A stretch of DNA of 39,932 nt from Nocardia amamiensis NBRC 102102 (GCF_001612745.1 NZ_BDBA01000085.1:1-39932), one strand, 5' to 3'; numbered from the stretch's first letter, positions 1 to 7,915 are shown. Notes: generated from the sequence alone by a model not told the origin. Program-made: numbers and translations.

Positions 1-1
1 C

Positions 2-64
2 CCCATCAGGCCCGCGCCGCCGAACGGCATGGCGTCGACCGCGGCGAGCTGCACCGAGAAGTAG
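2..64 (+). CDS. C-terminal end of an upstream gene (partial)
   Basis: The frame beginning at base 2 is open to a TAG at 62-64, and essentially every third codon position is G or C, which is the coding pattern of this genome. It would be the last 20 codons of a gene lying mostly outside the window. The frame at base 1 is also open and runs into the next gene without a stop, but its third positions are less GC-rich. No function can be read from so short a piece. Confidence 0.35.
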   Translation, partial: PIRPAPPNGMASTAASCTEK

Positions 65-120
65 ATCCCGGCCCCAGGTGGGCCGACCCAACCCCAACCC
101 GCTTTGAGGGAGGAAACACC

Positions 121-2049
121 ATGTCCGACAACATTTTCCCCGACCGGGCCGCCGAACTGGCGGCGATCGGTGACGAAGTTGCCCAGCTGCACGCGGCCGG
201 GCGGATCGATGCCGGTCTCGCCGACTACGTCACCTCGGTCGCGTCCGGCGCCACCGATGAACAGCCGCGGTTGGGTGTGCCCGCCGGCCACGGCCAGAAG
301 ATGGCCTATCTGCTGGCATCGGCGGCGCTGCGCCAAGCAGACGAGCAGGCATTCGAGCTCGATCAGGCCGCCGCCGATGCCGCCATGGGTAACTCAGATG
401 CCCAAGTCGACATCGACAGCGCGCGGGCAATGGCCGAAGCCCAGCTCACCCGGTTCAGTTGGGCCTCCGGGCGCGAATCGGCGATGGAGGTCCTGACCGC
501 CGCGATCGTGTGGGCGGCGGATCCCGAACTGGCGGAGGTGGCCGCGCGCCGGGTGGATGAGCTGACCGGCCACTACCGGGGAGCTTTCGGTGTGGTCATC
601 GACGTCGACGAGAACGACGTCAGTATCGACCCGGATTTCGACGCCGAGACCTGGCAGCGTTTCAGCGAGGCCAGCGTGGTGTTCGACCGCCAGGCCGCTG
701 CCGTCGACGTCTTGGCGGCGCGGGCGTTGGATGGGCGGGTGATGGACGCGGTGATGGCTTGGCACGGCGAGCCACCTACCCCGGAAACCGCCGGAATGTA
801 TCTCGCCACCGAGAAGGCCCGACGCGCCCAGCTTTCGGCCGCTCTCGCCGACGCCGGAGCGTCGAACACCGTCCAGGCCGGGGTGGAGCATGTGGTCGAC
901 TACCTGCGCGGTGACACCAGCGGTACCGATCTGAGCAACACCCCGATCCTGGTCAACCCCGCCCACGAGGTGCGTGGCCGCGTCTGCGAGCTGCTGGAGC
1001 GATTCGCCGAACGCGGCGATAGCTTCGGCGCGATCATCTCCCGCGAGGTCGACGTGATGACCTCCGACGACCAACTGACGGTGCGCGAGGTCGGGTTCGC
1101 TATCCGCGACGGCCACGACGACGTGGATATGGATCCGTGGCCGGACTGGATCGACCGCGACAACCTCACCGACCGCATCCGCGACTTCGCCCGCGACGCC
1201 CGCGAGGTGGCCGCCTACGCCGACGACGCCACGACCGAGACCGGGCTCCAGCTCGACGACGACATTCAGGCCATGCTCGCCGACATGGGCCGCGACCGCG
1301 TCGTCATCGCCGCGATGCTCACCAAAGAGGGTTTACACCCGGCGGAGAAGGCTGCGCTCACCGCGCTGGTCGCGGACATCGACCTCGGCCGCGTCGACGA
1401 CCGCAACCTGCCGGAGCTGCTGTTGTGCGACGAACGCAGCAAGCGCCGCGTCGACCTGGCCCGCCACGGCCACGCCGCCCACGAAATCAGCGTCCGCACC
1501 GCCGACGCGGTCACCCAGCTCATCGGCCCTGGCGTGGACATGTCACTGCGCACCGATCCCGGATGGGCGTTGGACGCGGTGCGCAACGACATCGACGCCC
1601 TGGCCCGCGGCGGGCTCACCCCCGCGCAGCTCGCCGACAGCCGCCGCAACTTCGACGAAAACATGAACCTTCTCGGCCGGGCATTGCGCGCCGCCGAAGT
1701 CGATACACCGACCCGGGTGAAGATCCGCGCCGCGGTCGACCAGGGCGTGCACGCCGCCGGGAAGCACGGCAAGACCCGCGCCGGACGCGAGCAGCACTGG
1801 CGCGAGCGGCTGTACTCGGCCACCCCGGCGAGTCAGCGCCAGCACGACCCTGACACGCGGCCGCTGCCCGCGGCGTCACGGCCGGCGCTCGACCGCGAGC
1901 AGGCCAACGCGATGCGGCTGACCGCCCTCGCCCAAGCCCACCCCTGCGGAACAGCCACCACACCAGCCCAGGCGCCGACCGGTCGCCGCACCGCCCCCGG
2001 CACGGGCGTGGAGCTGGGCCGCAAACGCGAGCAGGGAGCACGGTCGTGA
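121..2049 (+). CDS. Large hypothetical protein (642 aa), plasmid-type
   Basis: The ATG at 121 has a strong ribosome binding site (GGGAGGA, about 110-116). The 642-residue product is acidic and looks mostly alpha-helical, with many Ala/Asp/Glu/Arg-rich stretches. No transmembrane segment, signal peptide or catalytic motif is visible. The last 100 or so residues are Pro/Arg/Ala-rich and probably disordered. I do not recognise the family. The stop overlaps the GTG of the next gene by 4 bases (GTGA), so the two are likely translationally coupled. The reading frame is open upstream to the window edge, but the ribosome binding site favours the ATG at 121. Confidence 0.8.
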   Translation: MSDNIFPDRAAELAAIGDEVAQLHAAGRIDAGLADYVTSVASGATDEQPRLGVPAGHGQKMAYLLASAALRQADEQAFELDQAAADAAMGNSDAQVDIDSARAMAEAQLTRFSWASGRESAMEVLTAAIVWAADPELAEVAARRVDELTGHYRGAFGVVIDVDENDVSIDPDFDAETWQRFSEASVVFDRQAAAVDVLAARALDGRVMDAVMAWHGEPPTPETAGMYLATEKARRAQLSAALADAGASNTVQAGVEHVVDYLRGDTSGTDLSNTPILVNPAHEVRGRVCELLERFAERGDSFGAIISREVDVMTSDDQLTVREVGFAIRDGHDDVDMDPWPDWIDRDNLTDRIRDFARDAREVAAYADDATTETGLQLDDDIQAMLADMGRDRVVIAAMLTKEGLHPAEKAALTALVADIDLGRVDDRNLPELLLCDERSKRRVDLARHGHAAHEISVRTADAVTQLIGPGVDMSLRTDPGWALDAVRNDIDALARGGLTPAQLADSRRNFDENMNLLGRALRAAEVDTPTRVKIRAAVDQGVHAAGKHGKTRAGREQHWRERLYSATPASQRQHDPDTRPLPAASRPALDREQANAMRLTALAQAHPCGTATTPAQAPTGRRTAPGTGVELGRKREQGARS

Positions 2050-2594
2050 CCCGCCGCCAGCTGCCCCCGTTGAGTCCCGTCACCGGCGCCACCGTGCTGG
2101 TACCCGCCGCTGCCGCCACCCGCAGGGAAGGACAACCGATGACCCCCACGACCGCCACCGTGCTCCCGGACTGGGAACACCTGCTGGATCTCGGCATCCG
2201 CGCCGCCGAGATCCTCGGACCCGGCACCGACCCGCTGGAGGCGACAATCACCCAGCTGGACAGCGGGTTTCGCCGCCCGCAGGTGTTCGACGTCGCGTTC
2301 ATGCGGCAATGGCTCGGCATCGACGCCCGCACAGCCTGCACCACGCTGCGGGTCGGTTTGCGGTTCGCCCGGATCCCGGAAACCCAGACCGAAGCCTTGC
2401 AGCTGCTCGGACCGGGATGCCGCGACCGCGGCGAGGAGCATTTCGTGAAGATCGCCAACGCGACCCGCGAGATCGGCCGGACCGGGTTGTGGGAGGCCGC
2501 TACCTGCTGCGACTGCGGGCACCCGCTGCTGCGCTACGTCAGCTTGCCCTCGGGTGAGGACGTGCGCTGGTCGTTCTTTCCCGACCTGCTGTAA
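2046..2594 (+). CDS. Hypothetical protein with C-terminal Cys cluster (182 aa)
   Basis: This gene follows the 642-aa gene with a 4-base GTGA overlap and ends just before a strong terminator, so the two form one operon. Residues 40-120 look helical. Near the C-terminus a CCDCGHP motif followed by a short beta-like segment suggests a small metal-binding knuckle. An alternative start is the ATG at 2139, which has its own good ribosome binding site (GGGAAGGA, 2125-2132) and would remove 31 Ala/Pro-rich residues. The choice between coupled GTG and internal ATG is open. I do not recognise a family. Confidence 0.7.
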   Translation: MTRRQLPPLSPVTGATVLVPAAAATRREGQPMTPTTATVLPDWEHLLDLGIRAAEILGPGTDPLEATITQLDSGFRRPQVFDVAFMRQWLGIDARTACTTLRVGLRFARIPETQTEALQLLGPGCRDRGEEHFVKIANATREIGRTGLWEAATCCDCGHPLLRYVSLPSGEDVRWSFFPDLL

Positions 2595-2613
2595 CCGTTC
2601 ATCCGAGTAAGCC

Positions 2614-2641
2614 AAGAGGCCCCGCCACGGCGGGGCCTCTT
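2614..2641 (+). terminator. Rho-independent terminator of the 121-2594 operon
   Basis: The arms AAGAGGCCCCGCC (2614-2626) and GGCGGGGCCTCTT (2629-2641) are perfectly complementary over 13 bp, and a T-containing tract follows. It lies 20 bases past the stop of the upstream gene. Confidence 0.85.
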
Positions 2642-2649
2642 CTTGTTGG

Positions 2650-3037
2650 TCAACACTCTGCCCAGGGATCAGGCGCAGGTAGTGGGTGTGCGGACCCACA
2701 GCTACTTCTTTCCGCTGCCCTTCTCGCCGGACTTCGCCACGCTCGACTGAGCGCGGGTGAGTCAGTGATTTCGGTGGTGGTGAGGTGGTGGAGTTTCCGC
2801 CGCGTTTCCGCTGTTCGACGCGTTCCGCTCGACGTGTTGGCATCGCCCATGCCATGGGGGACTTCAGGGGTACCTTCCAGAAGGCGCTCGCGCACTTTCC
2901 ACGAGGGGATCAGCGCTGTGGGCAACGGCGAAGCAACTCTTCTCAACCATCTTCCGAGGTTTCCGAACCTCTGATGAATCATTCGTCCCCACCCTGAGCC
3001 GGGTTTCAGATCGAAGCCCCCAGTCCCCGACAGAGCA
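2650..3037. other. Intergenic stretch, no convincing gene
   Basis: About 390 bases between two terminators. Short open frames exist on both strands, but none combines a ribosome binding site with the usual third-position GC bias. On the minus strand an 18-codon lysine-rich tail (2702-2761) reads like a protein C-terminus. It is preceded in frame by a stop, so at most it is a remnant. Confidence 0.5.
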
Positions 3038-3065
3038 GAAGGGCCCCAGAGCGGTGGGGCCCTTC
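3038..3065 (-). terminator. Terminator downstream of the toxin-antitoxin pair
   Basis: The arms GAAGGGCCCCA (3038-3048) and TGGGGCCCTTC (3055-3065) form an 11-bp perfect stem with a 6-base loop. It lies 13 bases past the stop of the minus-strand antitoxin gene. No long T-run follows on either strand. Confidence 0.7.
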
Positions 3066-3078
3066 GTCGTGTAGCGGG

Positions 3079-3420
3079 TCAGGCTGAGCGGCGATGCCGG
3101 CGGGCGAGCAGCGCCAGGATCTCGTCTCGGCTGATGGTGTCGTCGGCGGCGGCCTCGGCGGTCACCCATTCGGAGACCAGCTCGGCGACGCTGGCGTCGG
3201 CGGCCTCGGCGCGGTCGATGAGCCGCTGCTCGATCGACAGCGGGATGCGCAGCTGCACGGTGAGGGTGACGATCAGCTCGCCGGGCTGCTCCGGCCGCTC
3301 CACCTCCACAGGTGCGGCGTCCGGGCCGGGCCGGAAGTCGTCGATGCTCCAGTCCTCGCCGAAGGCGTCGACGAGCTCGCGGTACACCGCGTCGGCGGCG
3401 TCATCCCTCGTATGGCTCAT
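3079..3420 (-). CDS. Putative antitoxin of a BrnT-like pair (113 aa)
   Basis: Second gene of a two-gene minus-strand operon. It starts inside the end of the toxin-like gene (20-base overlap) at an ATG preceded by GGAGG. The middle of the protein carries a beta strand followed by helices (IVTLTVQL, then SIEQRLIDRAEA), as in BrnA/ribbon-helix-helix-type antitoxins that neutralise their partner and bind their own promoter. The N-terminal third is acidic. The antitoxin role is inferred from size, acidity, gene order and overlap rather than from a clear family signature. Confidence 0.6.
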   Translation of the reverse strand: MSHTRDDAADAVYRELVDAFGEDWSIDDFRPGPDAAPVEVERPEQPGELIVTLTVQLRIPLSIEQRLIDRAEAADASVAELVSEWVTAEAAADDTISRDEILALLARRHRRSA

Positions 3421-3691
3421 CTGCCTCAGCCTCCCACTTCTCGAACGCGGCCAGATCCGCACCGGCCAGCTCACCGGCCGCGACCACCAGCGACTCGAAT
3501 GCAGCCACTTGCTTGACCGCGACCACCACGGGCCTGCCTGATGCGGTTCGTGCTGCTATCAGTGTGACCTGGATCGGGCCGCCCGTCGATGGACGCGGCC
3601 ACCGTCGGCGCGCCGTGAGCACCTGGTCGACTTCCTCGCGGGTCACACCCCGCAAATGCGATTCTGCCCAGTCAGGCAGCCAGTAGGGCAT
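3401..3691 (-). CDS. Putative BrnT/DUF4258-like toxin (96 aa)
   Basis: A small protein beginning MPYWLPDWAESHL, with a helix (VTREEVDQVL) followed by beta strands that include SGRPVVVAVK. This order of helix then sheet ending in a GRP-type strand resembles BrnT and DUF4258 proteins, which are RelE-like ribonuclease toxins. The start chosen leaves a short divergent promoter gap to the rightward gene at 3801. It overlaps the antitoxin by 20 bases, with the toxin first as in brnTA. Catalytic residues cannot be assigned, so the toxin call rests on weak similarity plus operon layout. Confidence 0.55.
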   Translation of the reverse strand: MPYWLPDWAESHLRGVTREEVDQVLTARRRWPRPSTGGPIQVTLIAARTASGRPVVVAVKQVAAFESLVVAAGELAGADLAAFEKWEAEADEPYEG

Positions 3692-3800
3692 GGTGGGGCA
3701 CCCTACGCCCACCCCCCGACACGTCGCAGTCCGATCGATGCCCCCGCGAGGTCCAGAAATCGGCCCTGCACCGAGCAACCGACCGGGGAAGAATCGAAGA

Positions 3801-4169
3801 GTGGTCCGCCGGTCCCGGCCCCGGCCGCGCCGCTGCGCGAGTTGCCGGGCCCCGTTGCCCCGCGACGCCAACCCCAGACGCCGCTACTGCTCGGCGGCCT
3901 GCGTCGCCCGCCCGTACCGTTCCCGCAAGAAGTTCGGCCGGACGTACGCGATGATGCTGACCGCCGCGCAGCGCACCTTCGACGATCCCGATATGCCGGA
4001 GGTCGGGATCATCTGCCCGGGGTGCGGTTGGCGAATCTATCCCGGAGCCAACCGGCTGCGCGCCGATGCACGGCACTGCAGTCCGACATGTCGGCAGCGC
4101 GACTACCGGCAGCGGCACGGCGCCACCCCGGACCCACGCAAGCGAGGGGGTCGCCGGGCACGGCGATAA
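3801..4169 (+). CDS. Small basic protein with two Cys zinc-binding modules (122 aa)
   Basis: The product is Arg-rich with two similar Cys clusters: CASC...YCSAAC near residues 11-31 and CPGCGW...HCSPTC near residues 70-95. Each looks like a four-Cys zinc ribbon of the kind found in nucleic-acid-binding plasmid and phage proteins. The GTG at 3801 is preferred because GGGGAAGA lies just upstream. A longer frame from 3690 would run over the divergent promoter of the toxin gene and adds only low-complexity residues. The likely role is DNA or RNA binding, but no family is recognised. Confidence 0.6.
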   Translation: MVRRSRPRPRRCASCRAPLPRDANPRRRYCSAACVARPYRSRKKFGRTYAMMLTAAQRTFDDPDMPEVGIICPGCGWRIYPGANRLRADARHCSPTCRQRDYRQRHGATPDPRKRGGRRARR

Positions 4170-4444
4170 CTCTGACGGGTAACCGTAACGATGTCACGGC
4201 TGTCGTCATGATCAATAACGACCCCTGAACCGCGAATCAGCCCGAAATGGCTCAGCGCGACTTTCCGCGCCCTGTAACGGTCGCGAGCAGCGGGAATACA
4301 CCGCGCAGGGGCGCTTGACATCCCCGCCCGCAGTGGCAGGCTCCCTGGGTGAGGCCGGGGTCTGAAGCGTCGAGTTCGGGCACTGGCCGAAACGCCGCGG
4401 GCTCGGTCGTCCCTCCAGGTGCCGGGCCTGCGGTGTCGCGAACC

Positions 4445-4467
4445 GCCCCCACCCGGGGTGGGGCGGG
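4445..4467. repeat. GC-rich hairpin with one bulged C
   Basis: An inverted repeat of the form CGCCCC(C)ACCC / GGGTGGGGCG around 4445-4467. It could be a terminator or part of a structured RNA; no gene ends beside it. Confidence 0.4.
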
Positions 4468-4803
4468 TACCTGTAACACCTCGAGACACGCGTGAGTCGC
4501 GGTTGCAGGCACCCTGACCAGCGGGACTCTATGATCTGCCGCTGTCGCGGGCAGGCTCCGCTCGTGACAGCACAGAGGATGGCTACACGCCCAGGAGCCC
4601 GCCCGGCACCTCACTCACCAGGCGGGCCCCCTGGGTGCATCCGCCTGTCTGCCTGCACCAAACCGACTGTCCAGCATGGGTTTTCGCGAATAAATCGGAG
4701 TGACTTGGATCAAAATGGTTGGTGGGCAACGGTATTCATGATCAAATAGTTTCCGCCATGCCCGAGTCCTCACACACCTGGGTGTGGTGCACCACAGGAT
4801 GGC

Positions 4804-4847
4804 AGCGGCCCCGACCCCGTTTCGCCCGAACAGGGGTCGGGGCCGCT
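4804..4847. terminator. 15-bp perfect hairpin upstream of the Mrr gene
   Basis: The arms AGCGGCCCCGACCCC (4804-4818) and GGGGTCGGGGCCGCT (4833-4847) are fully complementary with a 14-base loop. It sits 100 bases before the Mrr-type gene and has no T-run. It may insulate that gene from upstream transcription. Confidence 0.55.
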
Positions 4848-4947
4848 CCCTGCGCCGGATCGCCATCCGGTCACCCACCGCCTGTGTTGCGGCGTCGGTC
4901 GTGTTCGGAACAACGATCGATTTACAGCACTCCGAGGGGGCACCGGG

Positions 4948-5568
4948 ATGGGAAGACGACGTGGTCGGCGCGGCCGCGGATCGAACGCGGCGGCGTTGGT
5001 GTTCATGGCCGCGCTCGCCGCGCTGGTGGTAGCACCCAGGGTCGCGGACATCGCCGAACGGCAGGCCGTGGTACTCGCTTCTGCGGGGGTGTGCGCGCTG
5101 GCCGTCGCCACCGGCGCTGCTGTGCTGGCGGTATGGCATCGCCGCCGGGTACGTGCTCGCGATGACGCGCGGGTGCTGGCGGCGCTACGGCAGAACTCGC
5201 TGAGTCCCTCCGAGTTCGAGCAGGCCCTGGCCGCGTTGTGTCGCCGCGACGGCTGCACCGATGTCCAGGTGGTCGGCGGATCCGGCGATCTGGGCGCCGA
5301 CGTGATCGCCCGGGCACCCGACGGCCGCCGAATCGTGTTGCAAGCCAAGCGCTACCGCAACGGCCGTAGCGTGGGCAGCCAAGACGTACAGCGGTTCGGC
5401 GGAACCGCGCACACCATCCACGGCGCCGACGTAGCGGCCGTGGTGACCACCGCACAGGCGTTCACCCCGCAAGCACGCGCGTATGCCGCCAAGGTCGGAA
5501 TCTTGCTCGTGCCAGCAACAGCACTCGCAGCCTGGGAATCACAGACCGGGCCGACTCCCTGGGGCTGA
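4948..5568 (+). CDS. Membrane-anchored Mrr-type restriction endonuclease (206 aa)
   Basis: The ATG at 4948 follows a GAGGGGG ribosome binding site. Residues 1-11 are very basic, and two hydrophobic helices follow (about 13-30 and 41-63). From about residue 84 comes an Mrr_cat domain: SPSEFEQALAAL, then D118 in GADVI, and Q132-A-K134 in a beta strand, giving the D...(Q)xK core of the PD-(D/E)xK nuclease fold. Family knowledge: such proteins are type IV restriction-like nucleases acting on modified or foreign DNA. The paired N-terminal helices would hold the nuclease on the cytoplasmic side of the membrane. The substrate is not known from sequence. Confidence 0.85.
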   Translation: MGRRRGRRGRGSNAAALVFMAALAALVVAPRVADIAERQAVVLASAGVCALAVATGAAVLAVWHRRRVRARDDARVLAALRQNSLSPSEFEQALAALCRRDGCTDVQVVGGSGDLGADVIARAPDGRRIVLQAKRYRNGRSVGSQDVQRFGGTAHTIHGADVAAVVTTAQAFTPQARAYAAKVGILLVPATALAAWESQTGPTPWG

Positions 5569-5597
5569 GCCCGAGATTCCGTGGCCTCGTCGTGCGG

Positions 5598-5966
5598 TCA
5601 GCAGTTGAACGGGAAGCACGACTTCGGCGGGGCAGCCGGCTGCGCGGGCGCGACGGTCGAGGGCACCACCACGGTGGTGTCGGCCGGCCTATCGGGAGAT
5701 CCCATGTGGGTGAGGGTCAGCACGACCAGCACGAGTGCCGGGACGCCGAAGAGCGCGGCGAGACCCCACCAGATCGGGGTAGGCGAGGTACTGCGGTAGC
5801 CGTGAACGTACGGGGACCGGTAGCGCCCCGGCCGCTGCGGTGCGCGTCGGTCGGTGAAGCGGACCGACCCGCGCACGTAACTTCCGCCTATCCGTCCCCT
5901 GCGAGAATGTGGCCGCACGGCTTCATACCCCATGACCGCCAGTATGACGCGAGGACCCGACACCAT
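5598..5966 (-). CDS. Single-pass membrane protein with Cys-containing tail (122 aa)
   Basis: The protein has a basic Arg/Tyr-rich N-terminal half, one hydrophobic helix at about residues 66-86 (WWGLAALFGVPALVLVVLTL), and a Pro/Ala/Thr-rich outside tail that ends KSCFPFNC. The two terminal cysteines could form a disulfide outside the cell. This layout is common among small actinobacterial envelope proteins of unknown function. The ATG at 5966 has a GGAG at suitable distance; an internal ATG 11 codons later is an alternative. No operon partner is evident. Confidence 0.65.
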   Translation of the reverse strand: MVSGPRVILAVMGYEAVRPHSRRGRIGGSYVRGSVRFTDRRAPQRPGRYRSPYVHGYRSTSPTPIWWGLAALFGVPALVLVVLTLTHMGSPDRPADTTVVVPSTVAPAQPAAPPKSCFPFNC

Positions 5967-6007
5967 CGGCCGATCCGCTCCGCATCGGTTGTCGAGAAAC
6001 GATCGTT

Positions 6008-6151
6008 TTACGGCATCGTCTGGTCTGCGGTCGTGGATTCCGGAGGACGCTCTGGGTTGCCCGGCAGCAGCATGCTGGGCCGGATCGGGGTGCGGTCGGT
6101 GTAGCCGATCAGCGCGCCGCCGCCGTCCGCTCCAACATGCGACCCCTGCAT
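6008..6151 (-). CDS. Possible small protein (47 aa)
   Basis: From the ATG at 6151 the frame encodes 47 residues with strong third-position GC bias (ILE-Gly-Tyr-Thr-Asp segment in the middle, Pro-rich end), unlike the frame upstream of this ATG. The ribosome binding site is weak. It may be a genuine small gene or the tail of a decayed one. Confidence 0.4.
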   Translation of the reverse strand: MQGSHVGADGGGALIGYTDRTPIRPSMLLPGNPERPPESTTADQTMP

Positions 6152-6221
6152 ATCGGCCGAATAGCCTTTGTATCGACGCTTCTCACAGTATGAACCTTCT
6201 GACCGGAGGCCAGTTCGGCAG

Positions 6222-6260
6222 AAACGCCCTGCCGACCGTGGGACGGTCGGCAGGGCGTTT
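6222..6260 (-). terminator. 18-bp perfect terminator hairpin
   Basis: The arms 6222-6239 and 6243-6260 (each begins AAACGCCCTG on its own strand) pair over 18 bp with a 3-base loop. It lies 54 bases past the stop of the minus-strand gene at 6314-6613 and also has T-rich flanks on the plus strand, so it may work in both directions. Confidence 0.85.
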
Positions 6261-6313
6261 CCCCTTTTCCGATCCGGCCCGCGACACGACACACGGCCGG
6301 TCGCAGCGCCGGT

Positions 6314-6613
6314 TCAGTAGCCCAAGTTGGTCTGTCCGGTGATCACTCGACCCGCGACATAGAGGTCGCCATTGGAGTCCAGCACGGCGATGATCTTCTT
6401 CTGGGTGCCGTGGTGGGTCGTGAAGTAGATCTTGTCGGCCTCCTGCGAGGTACTGAAGTTCGTGTTCACCGACAGTTCGATGCTCACCGGCGAGCTGATG
6501 AGGACATCCTTCTTCGGTGAGGTGGGATACACCTGGTTCTGGCGCAGCTTCACCCGACCGTGGGTGTCGCCCTCTTCCCAGTCGGAGGCCAAGCCCAGAT
6601 CGATATCACCCAT
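6314..6613 (-). CDS. Conserved-looking beta-rich hypothetical protein (99 aa)
   Basis: The ATG at 6613 has an AGGGGA ribosome binding site. The product is predicted to be mostly beta strand (VKLRQNQVYP, VSIELSVNTNF, KIYFTTHHG, KKIIAVLDSNGDLYVAGRV). It has no signal peptide or membrane segment. Its codons use more A and T than neighbouring genes, which hints at a different origin. The NGDLYVAGRV end is reminiscent of beta-propeller or carbohydrate-binding edges, but I cannot name a family. It is transcribed alone and ends at a strong terminator. Confidence 0.75.
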   Translation of the reverse strand: MGDIDLGLASDWEEGDTHGRVKLRQNQVYPTSPKKDVLISSPVSIELSVNTNFSTSQEADKIYFTTHHGTQKKIIAVLDSNGDLYVAGRVITGQTNLGY

Positions 6614-6933
6614 GCTGATTCCCCTTAGCTGCAGATCATCCTGCGATCTGCGAATTGATGTCCAATTCCGTTGCCCCGCAACATAATTCTATGCAGGGCG
6701 CGAGCTGGACGGCACGCCAACGGAGCGATTGTGCGTCACTCGCTCTATGGGAATAGGAACTTTCGGTCAAGATCGCCCCGGACGCCGGATCCGTACGGAT
6801 CCGGCACTCGTGGGCGGTTTCGGGCCCTGCAATCCGGTAGTGCGCGCCCCCGCTCTGAGAGAGCGTCTGAGAACTCGTGTGTTCTACCGCCCAACGGCGC
6901 GTAGAACCTTTGACCCCGGTGATGGTTGGTGTG
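6614..6933. other. Intergenic region with a perfect palindrome
   Basis: About 320 bases between two minus-strand genes. It should hold the promoter of the 6314-6613 gene. No protein gene is supported. The only marked structure is the 22-bp palindrome at 6784-6805. Confidence 0.5.
6784..6805. repeat. 22-bp perfect palindrome
   Basis: GCCGGATCCG at 6784-6793, TA in the centre, and its exact complement CGGATCCGGC at 6796-6805. The symmetry and length suit a dimeric regulator's operator, but no neighbouring regulator is an obvious partner. Confidence 0.6.
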
Positions 6934-7488
6934 TTACCTGCCGACTGGCGGGTCGATCGGTTCGACGTTCAGCCGCTCGGCGTACTGCTTATTGAGGTCG
7001 GACCAGCCGTGGTTCATGGCTTCCTCGCCGACGATCGGGCCGATGGGGGTGCCCGCCAGCAGTAGTGCGGCCACGTCCAGGCACATGTGCCAGCCTGCCG
7101 CCATCATCGCGGCCATTGCGCGATCGGACAGCTGGTGGGTAAGGCGCAGGCGGGTACCGAAGGTGTTGTCGGTCAGTTCCCAGCGCAATACATCAGTGCC
7201 CCAGGTGAATTCGAGCAGCGTCGGCTGGTCGGCCACCGCGATCTCGCCCGGCAGCTCCTGCCGCGTATCGCCGTCCATCATGATGAGCGTGACCGGTCCG
7301 GGGGTGGTCAGCGGGCGGTCGGCCGTGTAGGGGGCCCACTCGCGCAGCTCGTCGGGGTTGGTCAGGGCCGTCCAGACCGCGTCGCGGGTCTGCGGAAAGT
7401 CGCGGGTGAACACGAGCGACCAGTGGTCGCCGTCCCCGAGGAGATCAACCTGCTGCAGCGGGCTGGGCTGGTATCGGCGCGTGGTCAT
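6934..7488 (-). CDS. SRPBCC (AHSA1-like) domain protein (184 aa)
   Basis: The sequence follows the Aha1/START-like pattern: an early VFTRDFPQTRDAVWTALTNPDELREWAP segment, then strands, then a long C-terminal helix (YAERLNVEP). Such helix-grip proteins bind hydrophobic small molecules and in this gene order are often regulated by an ArsR partner. The ATG at 7488 overlaps the stop of the ArsR gene by 4 bases (ATGA), so the two genes are co-translated. Ligand and reaction are unknown. Confidence 0.85.
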   Translation of the reverse strand: MTTRRYQPSPLQQVDLLGDGDHWSLVFTRDFPQTRDAVWTALTNPDELREWAPYTADRPLTTPGPVTLIMMDGDTRQELPGEIAVADQPTLLEFTWGTDVLRWELTDNTFGTRLRLTHQLSDRAMAAMMAAGWHMCLDVAALLLAGTPIGPIVGEEAMNHGWSDLNKQYAERLNVEPIDPPVGR

Positions 7489-7802
7489 GTGGACTTGTCC
7501 TTCCGGTCGAGATGCCGTGCGAGGGCATCGAGATGGCGATCCCAGAGCCGTAGATACGGCGTCAGCCAGTTGTCCAACTGCTCGAAGGGACCAGGAGCGA
7601 GGCGGTAGATCCGTTTCTGCGCCGCCACTTCGCACGTGACGAATCCGGAATCACGCAGCACGCGCAGATGCTTCGAGACCGCAGGTTGCGGCAGCTTCAG
7701 GTGCTCGACGAGCTCGCCGACGGTCGCGTCACCGGTCCGCAGCCGCTCGAGGATCCGACGGCGCTGCGGCTCGGCCACCACGGAGAACAGGTCGGGCACC
7801 AC
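7485..7802 (-). CDS. ArsR-family transcriptional regulator (105 aa)
   Basis: A winged helix-turn-helix protein: VAEPQRRRILERLRTGDATVGELVEHL, then the recognition helix QPAVSKHLRVLRDSGFV, then a wing (KRIYRL). It lacks the Cys metal-site motif of ArsR/SmtB sensors and matches the SdpR-like group that represses a co-transcribed SRPBCC gene. It is the first gene of the minus-strand operon. An AT-rich promoter region with an inverted repeat lies directly upstream, which suggests autorepression. Confidence 0.9.
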   Translation of the reverse strand: MVPDLFSVVAEPQRRRILERLRTGDATVGELVEHLKLPQPAVSKHLRVLRDSGFVTCEVAAQKRIYRLAPGPFEQLDNWLTPYLRLWDRHLDALARHLDRKDKST

Positions 7803-7811
7803 GACATTTAA

Positions 7812-7829
7812 TATACCTACTCAGGCATA
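7812..7829 (-). promoter_or_regulatory. Candidate ArsR operator
   Basis: TATACCT (7812-7818) and AGGCATA (7823-7829) are inverted with 6 of 7 positions matching and a 4-base spacer. They lie 10 bases upstream of the ArsR start in an AT-rich block unusual for this DNA. Confidence 0.5.
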
Positions 7830-7915
7830 TTTCTCGCAAGGAATATTTCTGCTGTGTGAACTGAGCGGGCATGTGGGAACTCGGTGGCTGGTCGGCGTGT
7901 GATGCCCTATATGTA

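Larger units (their letters stand above)
4170..4947. other. Long intergenic region with hairpins
   Basis: Almost 780 bases without a convincing gene; the open frames present are short and lack ribosome binding sites or coding bias. The region contains a near-perfect GC hairpin at about 4445-4467, a TATGAT hexamer at 4530-4535 that could be a -10 box, and a 15-bp hairpin at 4804-4847. A non-coding RNA is possible but not shown. Confidence 0.5.

Noticed and set aside
2702..2761. Lysine-rich minus-strand peptide tail
   Set aside because: Only 20 codons and preceded by an in-frame stop; no start codon.
4314..4319. TTGACA as a promoter -35 box
   Set aside because: No acceptable -10 hexamer 16-18 bases downstream and no gene follows.
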